Notes: a model not told the origin generated them from the letters alone. 64,000 nucleotides of DNA from JANWXR01 sp033577755 (GCA_033577755.1 JAVQXV010000001.1:1-64000); one strand, 5' to 3'; shown: positions 33,559 to 42,133, counted from the first letter of the stretch. Translations and numbers: made by a program.

Positions 33559-35439
33559 TTAGGGCAACTTGCGCTCCAGACGCCAGTAGTTGCTGCCTGT
33601 GGTACGCCGCTCGTAGTACATCTCATCCATCACGGCGCGGATGAGCGGCAGGCCATAGCCGCCCTCCGGCAAATCCTGCCAGCGGGTGTGATGCCGGGGT
33701 CTATCCGGCCAGTGCTTCAGGTCAAAGGGCCGACCCAGGTCTATCGTCTCAAGCACTACTCGGTCGTTATGACGGCTGAGCAGGCCGTAGATGCGTCCTG
33801 GGGTGTGCAGACCATAAGCATGCCGCATGATGTTCGAGACATGCTCGGTCATTGCCAGGTGATACTCGATTTGCCAGTTAGCCAGGGCCGGATCGGTTGT
33901 CGGCTCGCCCAAGACGGTATGCAACACTCCTTCCAATTGCCTGAGGCAGCTCATCTCCACCGGAAAGACGAACGAGCGCTGCGCTTTCAGGTCGGAGGGC
34001 CGGTCGTACTTGAGCACCAGCAACGTCAAATCATCGCTGAGTGGGCGGCCCCGGCGGTGCAAGTCGGTGGCCTGCAATACGGCCTGTACGATCGTCTCGG
34101 CGGAGGCGGTGTGTACCGCCTGCAACACCTCTTTTAGGCCATTCCAGCCGAAGATGCTGCCATCCGGGTCGAGCGCTTCGGTGACGCCGTCGCTATAAAA
34201 CACCAGCAAGTCGCCGGGCTGTAGGATGAGGGTCTGCTCAGCCTGAAGCGAATCCTGAAAGATGCCGAGCGGCAATGTAGTGCTCAGCAGTTCTTCTGCC
34301 GATTGCAGCGCGGCACGCCAGTAGAAGCTGGCGGTGTGACCGGCGCTGGCAAATGTCAGTCGCTGTTGATACGGTTGCAGGCGCGCGACGAGGGCAGTGG
34401 CAAACGTATCCAACCGATTGAGGTCCGGCTCCAGGTTGGCGTTGGCGCGAGCGATGGCCGTGCCGGGGGAGGCGCCGCCCAGCACCTGCCCGCGCAGTTC
34501 TGCCCGGATGAGGGTGGTCAGCATCGCCGCCGGGATGCCTTTGCCGACCACGTCGCCCATCAGGATTGCCAGGCCGTCCTCGCCCAGGTCCACCACATCG
34601 TAAAAGTCGCCGCCCACTTGGTAAGCAGGGACGACGACGCCGGCGAGGTCAAAGCCAGCCAGCCGGGGAAGGCGCGCGGGCAACAGGCTCGATTGAATCT
34701 GCGCGGCGATCTCCAGCTCCTGCTCCAGGCGCAGGCTGGCGGTGCGCTGGCGCTGTAGCGCCAGATTGTCCAGCACGGTGCCGATTTGCTCGGCCAGGCT
34801 CTCCGCCAGTTGCCGGTCGCGCGCTTTGAACTCGCCCTGCTCCGCCCCCAGCATGCCGAGGATGGCCTCGCCCGCAGTAGTGAGCGGGATGCGCACGCCC
34901 AAGAAGGTCGGCGCCCTGTCGTTGAAGGCCAGCACCGGTGTGTGCTTCAGCAATTCAAAGTACTCATTCACCCGTTCGACGACCAGCGAGCGCACCGAGC
35001 GATACACCTGATGTGAACCGTCACGGAACGCAAGGAAGGCGTTCTCACAGCGAAAGATGCCCTGCGCTAGCGCGCTGATTTTTTCGGCGATGTCCTCGAT
35101 GGAGGCACGGGCAGCGTTGACTTTGAGAATCTCGTAGAGGAACGACTGCTGGTTCCAGGAGGCGAGCACCTCATCGGCCAAGCCGGCGGCTACGCTAGCT
35201 TCGCCCAGTGCTTCGGCCAGCAGCTGCGCGCACAGCGTCAGCCAGCCCACCATCTCGCTTTCGGTCAGCTCGGCGGCGGGCCGCTCTACGCTCAGCCAGC
35301 CGAGCGACTCGCCGTCATGTTCTAGTGGGACTCGCCAAGCGGCATCGGGCGGCGGGGCGCTGGGAGGTGTGTAAAGCAGTGACGTGTGCGTCAGCTCTTC
35401 CCACGCGCTGCGCACCCGCTCAATCAGCGCGAGGTTCAT
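33559..35439 (-). CDS. PP2C (SpoIIE-type) serine phosphatase with GAF domain fused to a C-terminal anti-sigma-type histidine-kinase-like ATPase
   Basis: The protein has an N-terminal sensory part with a GAF-like domain (about 130-270), then a SpoIIE/RsbU phosphatase from about 285 (LLPARLPRLAGFDLAG, VGGDFYDVVDL, GDVVGKGIPAAML, FYSDGVTEAL), and from about 525 an RsbW-like ATPase with N-box TEHVSNIMRHAYG and a late GGYGLPLI. One chain therefore carries both the phosphatase and the antagonist kinase of a partner switch. I chose the ATG at 35439, overlapping the response-regulator gene by 20 bases. The STAS protein at 32817 is the likely substrate. Confidence 0.87.
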   Translation of the reverse strand: MNLALIERVRSAWEELTHTSLLYTPPSAPPPDAAWRVPLEHDGESLGWLSVERPAAELTESEMVGWLTLCAQLLAEALGEASVAAGLADEVLASWNQQSFLYEILKVNAARASIEDIAEKISALAQGIFRCENAFLAFRDGSHQVYRSVRSLVVERVNEYFELLKHTPVLAFNDRAPTFLGVRIPLTTAGEAILGMLGAEQGEFKARDRQLAESLAEQIGTVLDNLALQRQRTASLRLEQELEIAAQIQSSLLPARLPRLAGFDLAGVVVPAYQVGGDFYDVVDLGEDGLAILMGDVVGKGIPAAMLTTLIRAELRGQVLGGASPGTAIARANANLEPDLNRLDTFATALVARLQPYQQRLTFASAGHTASFYWRAALQSAEELLSTTLPLGIFQDSLQAEQTLILQPGDLLVFYSDGVTEALDPDGSIFGWNGLKEVLQAVHTASAETIVQAVLQATDLHRRGRPLSDDLTLLVLKYDRPSDLKAQRSFVFPVEMSCLRQLEGVLHTVLGEPTTDPALANWQIEYHLAMTEHVSNIMRHAYGLHTPGRIYGLLSRHNDRVVLETIDLGRPFDLKHWPDRPRHHTRWQDLPEGGYGLPLIRAVMDEMYYERRTTGSNYWRLERKLP

Positions 35440-35821
35440 GAGCGGCTGCGTCAAGGGCCTTTCGAATCGTGGACAGAAACTCGTGGATGGAGAACGGCTT
35501 GAAGAGGCAGGCGGCAGCACCATGCTCGAGGACGTGTTCCACCTGATGCTGCTGGCCACCGGCCGTGAGAATGATAACCGGGATGTGCGCCAGCGTCGGC
35601 GCTTCCTTCATCATGAGGAGCAGCTGAAAGCCGTCCATCTCCGGCATCGTCAGGTCACAGATAACCACATCGGGCGGATCGGCCTCCATTAGCTCGATCG
35701 CGCGCAAACCGTTGGCAGCCAAGCTGTAGCGATAGCCACCCTTGCGAAGGATTAGCTCAATCAAACGCCGAATGGCAGGGTCATCGTCAACAATCAAAAT
35801 GTGAGGCGCAGATAAGTTCAT
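35420..35821 (-). CDS. Response regulator receiver protein (CheY-like)
   Basis: A single receiver domain. The acidic pocket is in ILIVDDDPAIRRLI, the phosphorylated Asp in DVVICDLTMPEMDGF near residue 54, the Thr in VIILTAGGQ, and the Lys in CLFKPFSIHEFL. Its overlap with the PP2C gene suggests that it controls or feeds that phosphatase. I chose the ATG at 35821; a TTG at 35851 overlapping the upstream stop is an alternative. Confidence 0.92.
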   Translation of the reverse strand: MNLSAPHILIVDDDPAIRRLIELILRKGGYRYSLAANGLRAIELMEADPPDVVICDLTMPEMDGFQLLLMMKEAPTLAHIPVIILTAGGQQHQVEHVLEHGAAACLFKPFSIHEFLSTIRKALDAAAHEPRAD

Positions 35822-35847
35822 CTTGAGTCGCCCGGAGCCGACCTTGC

Positions 35848-36579
35848 TCAAGAGCGCTTCAGGCCGGGCCGGTTGAAGTGCAGATAGAGTGATAGCGCCA
35901 GGTAATAGGCCGGATAAGCGAGCGACAGCCAGGCCAGCGTGACGTTCAGCGCTTCGAGAGTATAAACCAGCCAGGCCAGCACCAGCGCCCAGAGTGCACC
36001 TAAAGCCAGCGTCAGCGGTTGCCAGAACTTCGTCTTGGAAGGATAGACGTAACGCAGCGGCACGAATACCAGCAGCGCCAACACGAACAGGATGAGGGCA
36101 TTGACCTCCGCCGGCAGACGCAGCACATAGAAGTAAAAGACGACCACGTTCCAGTACGAGGGGAAGCCGGTGAAGAAGCCATCCTCCGTCTTAGCCCAGT
36201 CCTGGCAAAAGCCGAAGGCGGAGGCCAACAGCACCAGCCCGATCACCGGCGTCCAGGGCGCTTCCACCAACTTGAACTCATAGGCAAAAAACATGGGGAT
36301 GAAGACGTAGGTCAGGTAGTCGGTGATATCGTCCAGCTTGCGCCCGTCGAAGGTGGGCGTCCAACGCGAGACGTTCCAAGCGCGGGCCAGCGCACCATCG
36401 GTCGAGTCAATTAGGATGGCCAGCGCCATGAAGAAGAAAACGGCGCGCGGCTGGCCGTTGGTGATGGCGATGAGGGCGAGGAAGGCGGCGATATTGCCTA
36501 ACGCCGTGTAGAGGTGCACGGCCCAGGCGCGCAGGGTATGGAGGCGGGGATGAGTGAGGCTTTCCGAGAGAGAGGACAT
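35848..36579 (-). CDS. CDP-alcohol phosphatidyltransferase, phosphatidylcholine synthase-like
   Basis: The catalytic motif DSTDGALARAWNVSRW followed by FDGRKLDDITDYLTYVFIP is the D-x2-D-G-x2-A-R-x(n)-G-x3-D-x3-D signature; the exact form matches phosphatidylcholine synthases (Pcs), which join choline to CDP-diacylglycerol. Eight or so hydrophobic segments are present. I chose the ATG at 36579 with AGAGG upstream. Substrate assignment to choline is inference from motif resemblance. It is first in the run that continues with the response regulator. Confidence 0.8.
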   Translation of the reverse strand: MSSLSESLTHPRLHTLRAWAVHLYTALGNIAAFLALIAITNGQPRAVFFFMALAILIDSTDGALARAWNVSRWTPTFDGRKLDDITDYLTYVFIPMFFAYEFKLVEAPWTPVIGLVLLASAFGFCQDWAKTEDGFFTGFPSYWNVVVFYFYVLRLPAEVNALILFVLALLVFVPLRYVYPSKTKFWQPLTLALGALWALVLAWLVYTLEALNVTLAWLSLAYPAYYLALSLYLHFNRPGLKRS

Positions 36580-36863
36580 GACCGAACCTCTATCGCTGTG
36601 AATCAACTGCTACGTGCCGGCAAGTATCCCCGCGAAACGAGCGGGCGTCAACCGAAGGAGCAAGCTTGGGTTACCGGCTATAGAATGCGCCGCTTCTCCC
36701 GCACTATTCTGCGCTGTCTGAGCGCGCTGCTCTCACTGCGCTAATTCGACCGGGTTTCGGCCCAACGCCCGGCGCTTTCTGCCGGCCACGGTCATCAACG
36801 TAATCTCCCTCTTCGATTTTCAGCGGAAGCCCGGCCACAGGCGGCTGCCTGCTAAGCCCATGA
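36580..36863. other. Divergent intergenic region
   Basis: No gene or known repeat is seen in this stretch between the phosphatidyltransferase and metallophosphatase genes. It must contain the promoter for the minus-strand run. Confidence 0.4.
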
Positions 36864-36919
36864 TACAATCCCGGCATAAGGCGAACGCAATCACCCTCGG
36901 CCGGGGCCGAGGGTTTCTT
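36864..36919 (+). promoter_or_regulatory. Promoter box and terminator-like hairpin in the leader of the metallophosphatase gene
   Basis: A TACAAT -10 box (36864-36869) is followed by the hairpin ACCCTCGG/CCGAGGGT (36893-36914) and a T-rich TTTCTT, ending 9 bases before the ATG. If transcription starts after the -10 box, the hairpin would lie in the leader and could attenuate the gene. Confidence 0.4.
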
Positions 36920-36928
36920 GTGTAGAGC

Positions 36929-37909
36929 ATGTCGCGGATTGTAGATATCACCCAGGGCCGGGTCATGGTCGTCACCGATCTGCACGGCGACTGGCTGGCG
37001 TATTGGCGCTACATCAAGCGCTTTCTCGAACTGCACGCCAGCGGCCGGGCAGACTATCTGCTCTTGTGCGGCGACCTGATCCACAGCTACGGCTCGGAAG
37101 CCGGCGACTACTCGCTGGAAATCGTCCTCGACGTGTTGAACCTGCGTGAGGAGCTGGGCGACCGGCTGATCGTCCTGCTCGGCAACCATGAGGTTCCACA
37201 TCTGTACGGGTTTCCGCTGCGCAAAGGTGGCATAAGTTTCACGCCGCGCTTTGAGCGCGCGCTGGGCGAGCACCGCGCCAGGGTGTTGGAGTTTTTCGAT
37301 TCGCTGCCGCTGTTTGTGCGCACCGCGGCGGGTGTGGCAGTGTCTCACAGTGGCGCCTCGCGGGCCGGCTCATCGTCGGCGGGGTTCCGGGCGCTGGCGC
37401 AATATTCGCACAGCCGCGAAGTCAACGAAGTGGAGCAGCGGCTGCAGGGTCAGGAGCGTGCCGCTTTGCGCGCCGCCGTCGTCGCTGAAGAGAAGCTCAC
37501 CTACGACCAGATGGCCGTCGCCGAGCTGGCCGTGTCAGGCCCGTCTGACCCACGTTACGACCATCTGCTACGCGGACTGCTGATGTTGCATTGGTCTGAG
37601 AACTTCCCTCACTTATGGGATGCGCTCTTCAATCGGAACGAAGAAGAGTACGGTCGGCGTGAGTATCGCTTGGCTTTGACGGGGTTCCTCAACAATCTGT
37701 CTGACGGCTTTGTGCCGCAGCGCTACCTGGTCAGCGGTCACATTCCCGTGCGCGGCGGATCGCAGGTCGTTGCGGAGAAGCAGCTGCGATTGGCGAGCTG
37801 GGCTCATGCCCAACCGTCCGAGGCCGGCCAGTATCTGCTGTTTGACGCCGGCAAACCGATCGAGAGCCTGGAGGCGCTGCGGGCCGGGCTGGCCTCGGTC
37901 TGGACATGA
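36929..37909 (+). CDS. Calcineurin-like metallophosphoesterase
   Basis: The metal and catalytic motifs are in order: VTDLHGDWLAYW near residue 16, LLCGDLIHSYG near 46, LLGNHEVPHLYG near 83, VSHSGASRAG near 138 and VSGHIPVRGGS near 275. These define a PPP/serine-threonine phosphatase-like (bis-5'-nucleosyl tetraphosphatase type) di-metal enzyme. Substrate unknown. No signal peptide. It is a single-gene unit; a perfect hairpin follows the stop. Confidence 0.88.
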   Translation: MSRIVDITQGRVMVVTDLHGDWLAYWRYIKRFLELHASGRADYLLLCGDLIHSYGSEAGDYSLEIVLDVLNLREELGDRLIVLLGNHEVPHLYGFPLRKGGISFTPRFERALGEHRARVLEFFDSLPLFVRTAAGVAVSHSGASRAGSSSAGFRALAQYSHSREVNEVEQRLQGQERAALRAAVVAEEKLTYDQMAVAELAVSGPSDPRYDHLLRGLLMLHWSENFPHLWDALFNRNEEEYGRREYRLALTGFLNNLSDGFVPQRYLVSGHIPVRGGSQVVAEKQLRLASWAHAQPSEAGQYLLFDAGKPIESLEALRAGLASVWT

Positions 37910-38050
37910 GCAGCTTGCCCTTCTCTTCACCTCGAATGGCACGAATTAGGCGAATGCTTTGCGCCGTTTACGCAAACTCAATGAGGGCGAACGGCGCACT
38001 TGCTTGTCGCCGATGAAGTCTTTAGGGCCGGCAACTGCGGCAGAGATGCA

Positions 38051-38082
38051 CAGCGGCCACAGCTTTCAAGCTGTGGCCGCTG
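38051..38082. terminator. Perfect 15-bp hairpin between convergent genes
   Basis: CAGCGGCCACAGCTT and AAGCTGTGGCCGCTG flank a two-base loop (TC). It lies 141 bases past the metallophosphatase stop and 25 bases past the mscL stop. No T-run follows on either strand, so it may block 3' decay or aid termination from both sides. Confidence 0.55.
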
Positions 38083-38107
38083 CGTTGAGTCCGTCGAGCA
38101 GGGTCAT

Positions 38108-38464
38108 TCAGCGCTTTGCCAGCAGGTCACGGATTTCGGTGAGTAGCTTTTCCTCAGGCGTGGAACCGGGCGGCGGGGGCTTTAACCGGTTCGCCGTTCG
38201 CACCAGCAGGAAGATGACGAAAGCGATGATCAAGAAGTTGACGACGGTCTGAACAAAGTTGCCCCAGGCAAGCACTGCGCCGGCCTTGCGAGCCTCTTCG
38301 AGCGGCAGCCCGGCAGCCTGCCCGGCCAGTGGGAGGTAGTAGTTGGTGAAGCTCAAGCCGCCCAGTGCCAGTCCGACGGTCGGCATGAGGATGTCGTTCA
38401 CCAGCGAGGTGACGATAAGGCCAAAGGCTCCGCCGATGATGACGGCCACGGCCAGGTTGAGCAC
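38108..38464 (-). CDS. mscL: Large-conductance mechanosensitive channel MscL, N-terminus frame-disrupted
   Basis: MscL opens under membrane tension to release solutes. The frame gives the first helix LNLAVAVIIGGAFGLIVTSL with its Gly-rich constriction, the loop, the second helix VVNFLIIAFVIFLLVR and the C-terminal TPEEKLLTEIRDLLAKR bundle. The frame stays open upstream and encodes FKEFVDFINKGNV, the normal MscL N-terminal amphipathic helix. The ATG with AGGAG site at 38508-38510 is out of frame because TTCAAAG is duplicated right after it. Translation could start at the GTG at 38464 and lose this helix. Either a new pseudogene, a switchable gene or an assembly error. Confidence 0.85.
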   Translation of the reverse strand: MLNLAVAVIIGGAFGLIVTSLVNDILMPTVGLALGGLSFTNYYLPLAGQAAGLPLEEARKAGAVLAWGNFVQTVVNFLIIAFVIFLLVRTANRLKPPPPGSTPEEKLLTEIRDLLAKR

Positions 38465-38493
38465 GTTGCCTTTGTTGATGAAATCAACAAATT

Positions 38494-38507
38494 CTTTGAA
38501 CTTTGAA
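38494..38507 (-). repeat. 7-bp tandem duplication at the start of mscL
   Basis: Read on the minus strand, ATG is followed by TTCAAAG twice. With one copy the sequence would read MFKEFVDFINKGN, the expected MscL start; with two copies the frame meets TGA after eight codons. Confidence 0.85.
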
Positions 38508-38700
38508 CATAGTCAGAAAGTCTCCTGAGACGAGAACAGGGTCTGCCCGGACGGACTGCCCTGATTATCCCCTGCTTCCTGAAGATTGTACTAACGTCAG
38601 TTCGGGATAAGCGCCGCCGCTTTGATTTACCGCAGAGCGCGCAGAGATATTTTCTCTTGGCTCTGCCGCGTGTGGTGGGAAAGGCGCGCACCGATGAGTA

Positions 38701-39339
38701 CTAGCGCGCTGCCGTGGAGTTGGGGCGAATCAGGTCACGCTCACCGGCGCGCTCGGCGCGGCGGATGGCGGTGGCTGCCAGCTGCGCAATCACCAGCATC
38801 AGGTCGAGGTCGTCCTGAGTGAATTGCCGGTCAGAGACTTTGTTGAGTATCTGAATCACGCCGAGCGTGCGCCCGTTATCCAGGGTAATGGGCACACAGA
38901 CCATCGAGCGCGTCTTGAAACCGGTGGTTTCGTCTATGAGCGAGTAGAAGCGCGGGTCTTGGCGCACGTCGAGGATAATCTCTGGGCGGCCGTGGGCGGC
39001 TACCGCGCCGGCGATGCCCTGGCCAGGCGGCAAGCGGTAGCCGACGAGCGAGTTGGAGGCCGCGCCGCGCACAACGGTGAAGACTAACTCTCCGGTCGTC
39101 TCATCCATCAACAAGAGTGAGCCGTCCGACGCTTTCAGGGCTGCCAGCGCCGAGTCGAGGATGTTGGAGAGCAACCGATAGACGTCAGTGTCGGCGTCAA
39201 TCGCCTGCGAGAGGTAGTACAAGGCCGAGAGCGCATGCACGGATTCGCGCAGTGCACGCAGCTCGTCGCGCAGATCGCGATTTTCTTCGGTCAGCCGCTT
39301 GCACTCCTCGCGCAGAAAGCGCATGCTTTCGTCGGTCAT
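38701..39339 (-). CDS. GAF-domain protein with N-terminal coiled coil
   Basis: Residues 5-35 are a charged coiled coil (REECKRLTEENRDLRDELRA). A GAF domain follows from about 45 to 195, with PPGQGIAGAVAAHGRPEII, DPRFYSLIDETTGFKTRSMV and LGVIQILNK, typical of small-molecule sensing modules. There is no output domain, so it probably acts through a partner. It follows rpsU after a terminator and is likely transcribed on its own. Confidence 0.85.
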   Translation of the reverse strand: MTDESMRFLREECKRLTEENRDLRDELRALRESVHALSALYYLSQAIDADTDVYRLLSNILDSALAALKASDGSLLLMDETTGELVFTVVRGAASNSLVGYRLPPGQGIAGAVAAHGRPEIILDVRQDPRFYSLIDETTGFKTRSMVCVPITLDNGRTLGVIQILNKVSDRQFTQDDLDLMLVIAQLAATAIRRAERAGERDLIRPNSTAAR

Positions 39340-39357
39340 CGTTCATCGTTGCGTGGC

Positions 39358-39391
39358 TAAACCTTCGGCTCGGACAACTCCGAGCCGAAGG
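39358..39391 (-). terminator. Rho-independent terminator of rpsU
   Basis: On the minus strand a perfect 12-bp stem CCTTCGGCTCGG/CCGAGCCGAAGG with a six-base loop is followed by TTTA. It begins 10 bases past the rpsU stop. Confidence 0.8.
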
Positions 39392-39401
39392 ATAGGAACG
39401 C

Positions 39402-39605
39402 TTACTCTTCGCCGGCTTCACGGCGGCGGCGCTTGTTGAGGCGGCGGATCGCCTTCTTCTTCTCAATCCGGCGCACTTCGCTCTTCGAGACAAACCAGCG
39501 CTTGTTACGCAGTTGTGTCAGGATGCCGCTGCGCATCACCTTCTTCTTGAAGCGTTTGAACAGCTGGTCCTGCGTCTCGTTCGGTCGCAGCACGACCTTG
39601 GTCAT
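39402..39605 (-). CDS. rpsU: Small ribosomal subunit protein bS21
   Basis: A 67-aa basic protein. MTKVVLRPNETQDQLFKRFK and the long Arg/Lys helix with RRLNKRRRREAGEE identify S21, which helps start translation on the 30S subunit. The ATG at 39605 has GGAGG 8 bases upstream; an in-frame GTG at 39614 directly touches that site and is excluded. A terminator follows. Confidence 0.95.
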   Translation of the reverse strand: MTKVVLRPNETQDQLFKRFKKKVMRSGILTQLRNKRWFVSKSEVRRIEKKKAIRRLNKRRRREAGEE

Positions 39606-39736
39606 CGGTTTCACCTCCCTTCTCAGTCAGTCTCTCCATATCTTTCCTTGCGTGTTCGTGTAAGCGTTGGTCGGTTTGCTAACGTTGGATGGCGATGAAC
39701 GTCCGAGAGTGTACCGTGAGGCCGGAAGGCTGTCAA

Positions 39737-40288
39737 TTACTCGGGCACCACGTCGGACGGCTGAGCCTTCCACACCTTCGTGGCGCGATCAATGAACAAC
39801 ACACCGTCGAGATGGTCAATTTCATGCTGAAAAATCCGGGCCAGCCAGCCCTGCGCCTTAATCTTGATGGGGCGACCCTGGCGATTGAAGGCCTTGACGG
39901 TGACGGCGCGATGGCGCAGGACGTTGCCAAAGTAGCCGGGTAGGGAGAGACACCCTTCCACGCCTTCGACCTGTTCCTCTGACCGGGCGGTGATTTCCGG
40001 GTTGATGACCACGTACAACTTAGGGGGCGGCGGCTCAGCGTCCTCAGGCAGGTCTTCCGAGCCGGGGGCATACTCGACCACAGCCACGCGCTGGCTCACG
40101 GCCACCTGCGGCGCGGCCAGCCCCACGCCCGGCGCAGCGCGCATCGTCTCAATCATGTCATCAATCAGTTGCTGTAGGGCCGGGTCTTTGAAGTCCCTCA
40201 CGGGATGGGCTTTGCGCCGAAGCACCGGGTTATCGGGGGTGATGATGGTACGAATCGGCATGAGCGCGGTTCGGGTCGGTTCGGTCAC
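39737..40288 (-). CDS. def: Peptide deformylase
   Basis: It removes the formyl group from new proteins. All three motifs are intact: PGVGLAAPQVAVSQR, EGCLSLPGYFG (metal Cys) and FQHEIDHLDGVLFID (metal His pair and catalytic Glu). Length about 183 aa. The GTG at 40288 overlaps the stop of the upstream gene as GTGA; the ATG at 40261 (MPIRTIITPD) gives a more usual N-terminus and may be the true start. Confidence 0.95.
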   Translation of the reverse strand: MTEPTRTALMPIRTIITPDNPVLRRKAHPVRDFKDPALQQLIDDMIETMRAAPGVGLAAPQVAVSQRVAVVEYAPGSEDLPEDAEPPPPKLYVVINPEITARSEEQVEGVEGCLSLPGYFGNVLRHRAVTVKAFNRQGRPIKIKAQGWLARIFQHEIDHLDGVLFIDRATKVWKAQPSDVVPE

Positions 40289-41955
40289 CGGTGCGCCTGA
40301 TTTTGCTGCAAGTCTTGCACGGCGAGGTAGTAAGCGCTCAACACGTCGGTGAGTTCTTCACGGCGGCGGAGTGCCTCCTGCCGTGCCAGGCGGGCCTTGA
40401 AGGCCTCAATGCGGCGCTGGATATCTTCCTGCACATTGAGCGGGTCATACACGTCAATAAAATAGAATTCCTTGCCGGGGATGGTGGCGACGACGTTGCC
40501 GAAGTTGAGCAGCCGGCCAATCAGGTTGACACGGTCGGAGCGCAGGCCCTGGATGTGGGTCAGCAGGGCCGAGTCGCGCGTTTCGCGGCCCAGTGGTGTG
40601 CGGTGAATGCTGACAATTTGATCCGGCCTGACCTGATACAAGTCGTTGCGCCAGTCCTGAAACTCGTACAGCCACCAGCCAAAGGAGAAAATGAAGAGAA
40701 CCGCGCCGATCAGCAGCGTGACCTCCAACGTCAATGGTTCGGGTAGCCTGAGTTGGCCGATGATGGAGAACACTCCGACTGCCGCCGCACCCAGCAACAC
40801 CACCGAGGGCCAGAAGACGTGAGTCAACAATCTCCACCAGTGTTTGCGATAGATGATCGTATCGCCCTCTTCGTAGCGCAGCTGAAGCGAAAAGAACTGC
40901 TGTAGCTGCCGACCCAGCGGCGCGCTGCGGCGCTCCCGGCTGCTTTGGACTGCGAGCCGCTCCGGCTTTGGCTCGGCCACCGGCGGCTGAATGCGATCAC
41001 GGATGGCCGCGCGCAACATCTCGACCTCGGACTGCCGCGCGCGTTGCCTTGCCCGGATAATCTGCTCCTCAATCAGCGCAGCCACAATCTGCGGATAAGC
41101 AATCGCCTGAAGCGTCATCGGCTTGGCCAGGGTGTACACCGAGACATCACCGTACTCGAGCAGCCGGTCTGCAAAGCCGGCGGTCTCCACGCCAACGGAC
41201 GTAAGCTCACCCATTCTCAAGATGAGCCGGCTGTCGTACAGCAGCACTACCTTCTCCACGTACACCACGCGCTGGTTCGTGACCACGTAGAAATCATTGC
41301 CCCAGTCCACATAAACCAGCGCCATCCAGGCAACGGTCAGGGCGGCCAGAAACAGCAGGGGGCCGATGAGAAAACCCAACCCCAGGTACCAGGCCGGTGC
41401 CGCACCCAGTAGGATGAACAGCAGCACTGCGCCGGGTAGCAGTTGCCGTTGCCATAAAACCCAATCATGGCGACGGATAATCAGGGCAACCGACTCGTTC
41501 GGAGCAATCCACTCCCAGGGACGGCTCTGCAACCACCGGCGTGTCTCGGTCATCAGGCGCAGACCCTCGCGCACATATGGCTGCTGCTCGGCCAGCTTCT
41601 TCAACTCTTCGCCGCTCAGGCGCAGCAGGGACACGTCCTTACCTATCGCATTGGCGGTGTAAGGATGCAGGCCGTCTTCCAGCAGAGCCTCCGCACCGAA
41701 AAAATCGCCCGGCTCCAGAATCACATCACGGCGGCCCTGTGACCAGGAAAGACGTACCTTGCCCTTGTCCACCACGTAGAACCACTTGCCGGTTTCGCCT
41801 TCGATGCAGATGGGGACGACAGGGTCAGGCGTTTCACGTTCAAACAGGCGCGTCAGTTCGGCCAGCTCCATGTCCGACAGGCTCTTGAAGAGGTACATCG
41901 GGCGGAGGCGGTTATAGACCAACAGCGCGCGCCGATCGAGCGGAATGGCTTCCAT
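40285..41955 (-). CDS. Cyclic-nucleotide-binding-like domain fused to two membrane bPH domains
   Basis: Residues of about 20-140 form a CNB-type sensor fold (FKSLSDMELAELTRLF, GKWFYVVDKGKVRLSW, LEPGDFFGAEALLEDG), but the usual RAA phosphate-binding pocket reads PYTANAIG, so cyclic nucleotide binding is doubtful. Two hydrophobic hairpins (about 172-218 and 375-420) are each followed by a bacterial PH-like (YdbS/bPH2) domain: DFYVVTNQRVVYVEK and DLYQVRPDQIVSIHR. It probably senses something at the membrane. Translationally coupled to def. Confidence 0.75.
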   Translation of the reverse strand: MEAIPLDRRALLVYNRLRPMYLFKSLSDMELAELTRLFERETPDPVVPICIEGETGKWFYVVDKGKVRLSWSQGRRDVILEPGDFFGAEALLEDGLHPYTANAIGKDVSLLRLSGEELKKLAEQQPYVREGLRLMTETRRWLQSRPWEWIAPNESVALIIRRHDWVLWQRQLLPGAVLLFILLGAAPAWYLGLGFLIGPLLFLAALTVAWMALVYVDWGNDFYVVTNQRVVYVEKVVLLYDSRLILRMGELTSVGVETAGFADRLLEYGDVSVYTLAKPMTLQAIAYPQIVAALIEEQIIRARQRARQSEVEMLRAAIRDRIQPPVAEPKPERLAVQSSRERRSAPLGRQLQQFFSLQLRYEEGDTIIYRKHWWRLLTHVFWPSVVLLGAAAVGVFSIIGQLRLPEPLTLEVTLLIGAVLFIFSFGWWLYEFQDWRNDLYQVRPDQIVSIHRTPLGRETRDSALLTHIQGLRSDRVNLIGRLLNFGNVVATIPGKEFYFIDVYDPLNVQEDIQRRIEAFKARLARQEALRRREELTDVLSAYYLAVQDLQQNQAHR

Positions 41956-41999
41956 AGCACAAGCATTCTAGCACGCGGCAGAGTCCATTGCAAAAAATG

Positions 42000-42133
42000 G
42001 TGTGCACGCAAAGGTTGTCAGGAAACCGGCCACCCCTTCGTCCTGCGGAGGCTTCGCTTCGCGAAGCCATGCTCAGGATGTCCTGCGCGACAGGTACCCT
42101 GAGCGGACGCTGAGCGAAGCCAAAGCGGTAGTC
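42000..42133 (+). mobile_element. Family A element, copy 4, right end missing
   Basis: It starts with GTGTGCACGCAAAGGTTGTC and continues with the enlarged core of copy 3 (GAAGCCATGCTCAGG and CCTGAGCGGACGCTGAGCG), then ends without the TTTGCGTGCACAC terminus. It is a decayed copy upstream of the O-methyltransferase gene. Confidence 0.65.

Noticed and set aside
36704..37348. Minus-strand 214-aa frame overlapping the metallophosphatase start
   Set aside because: No motif; overlaps a gene with five intact metal-binding motifs.
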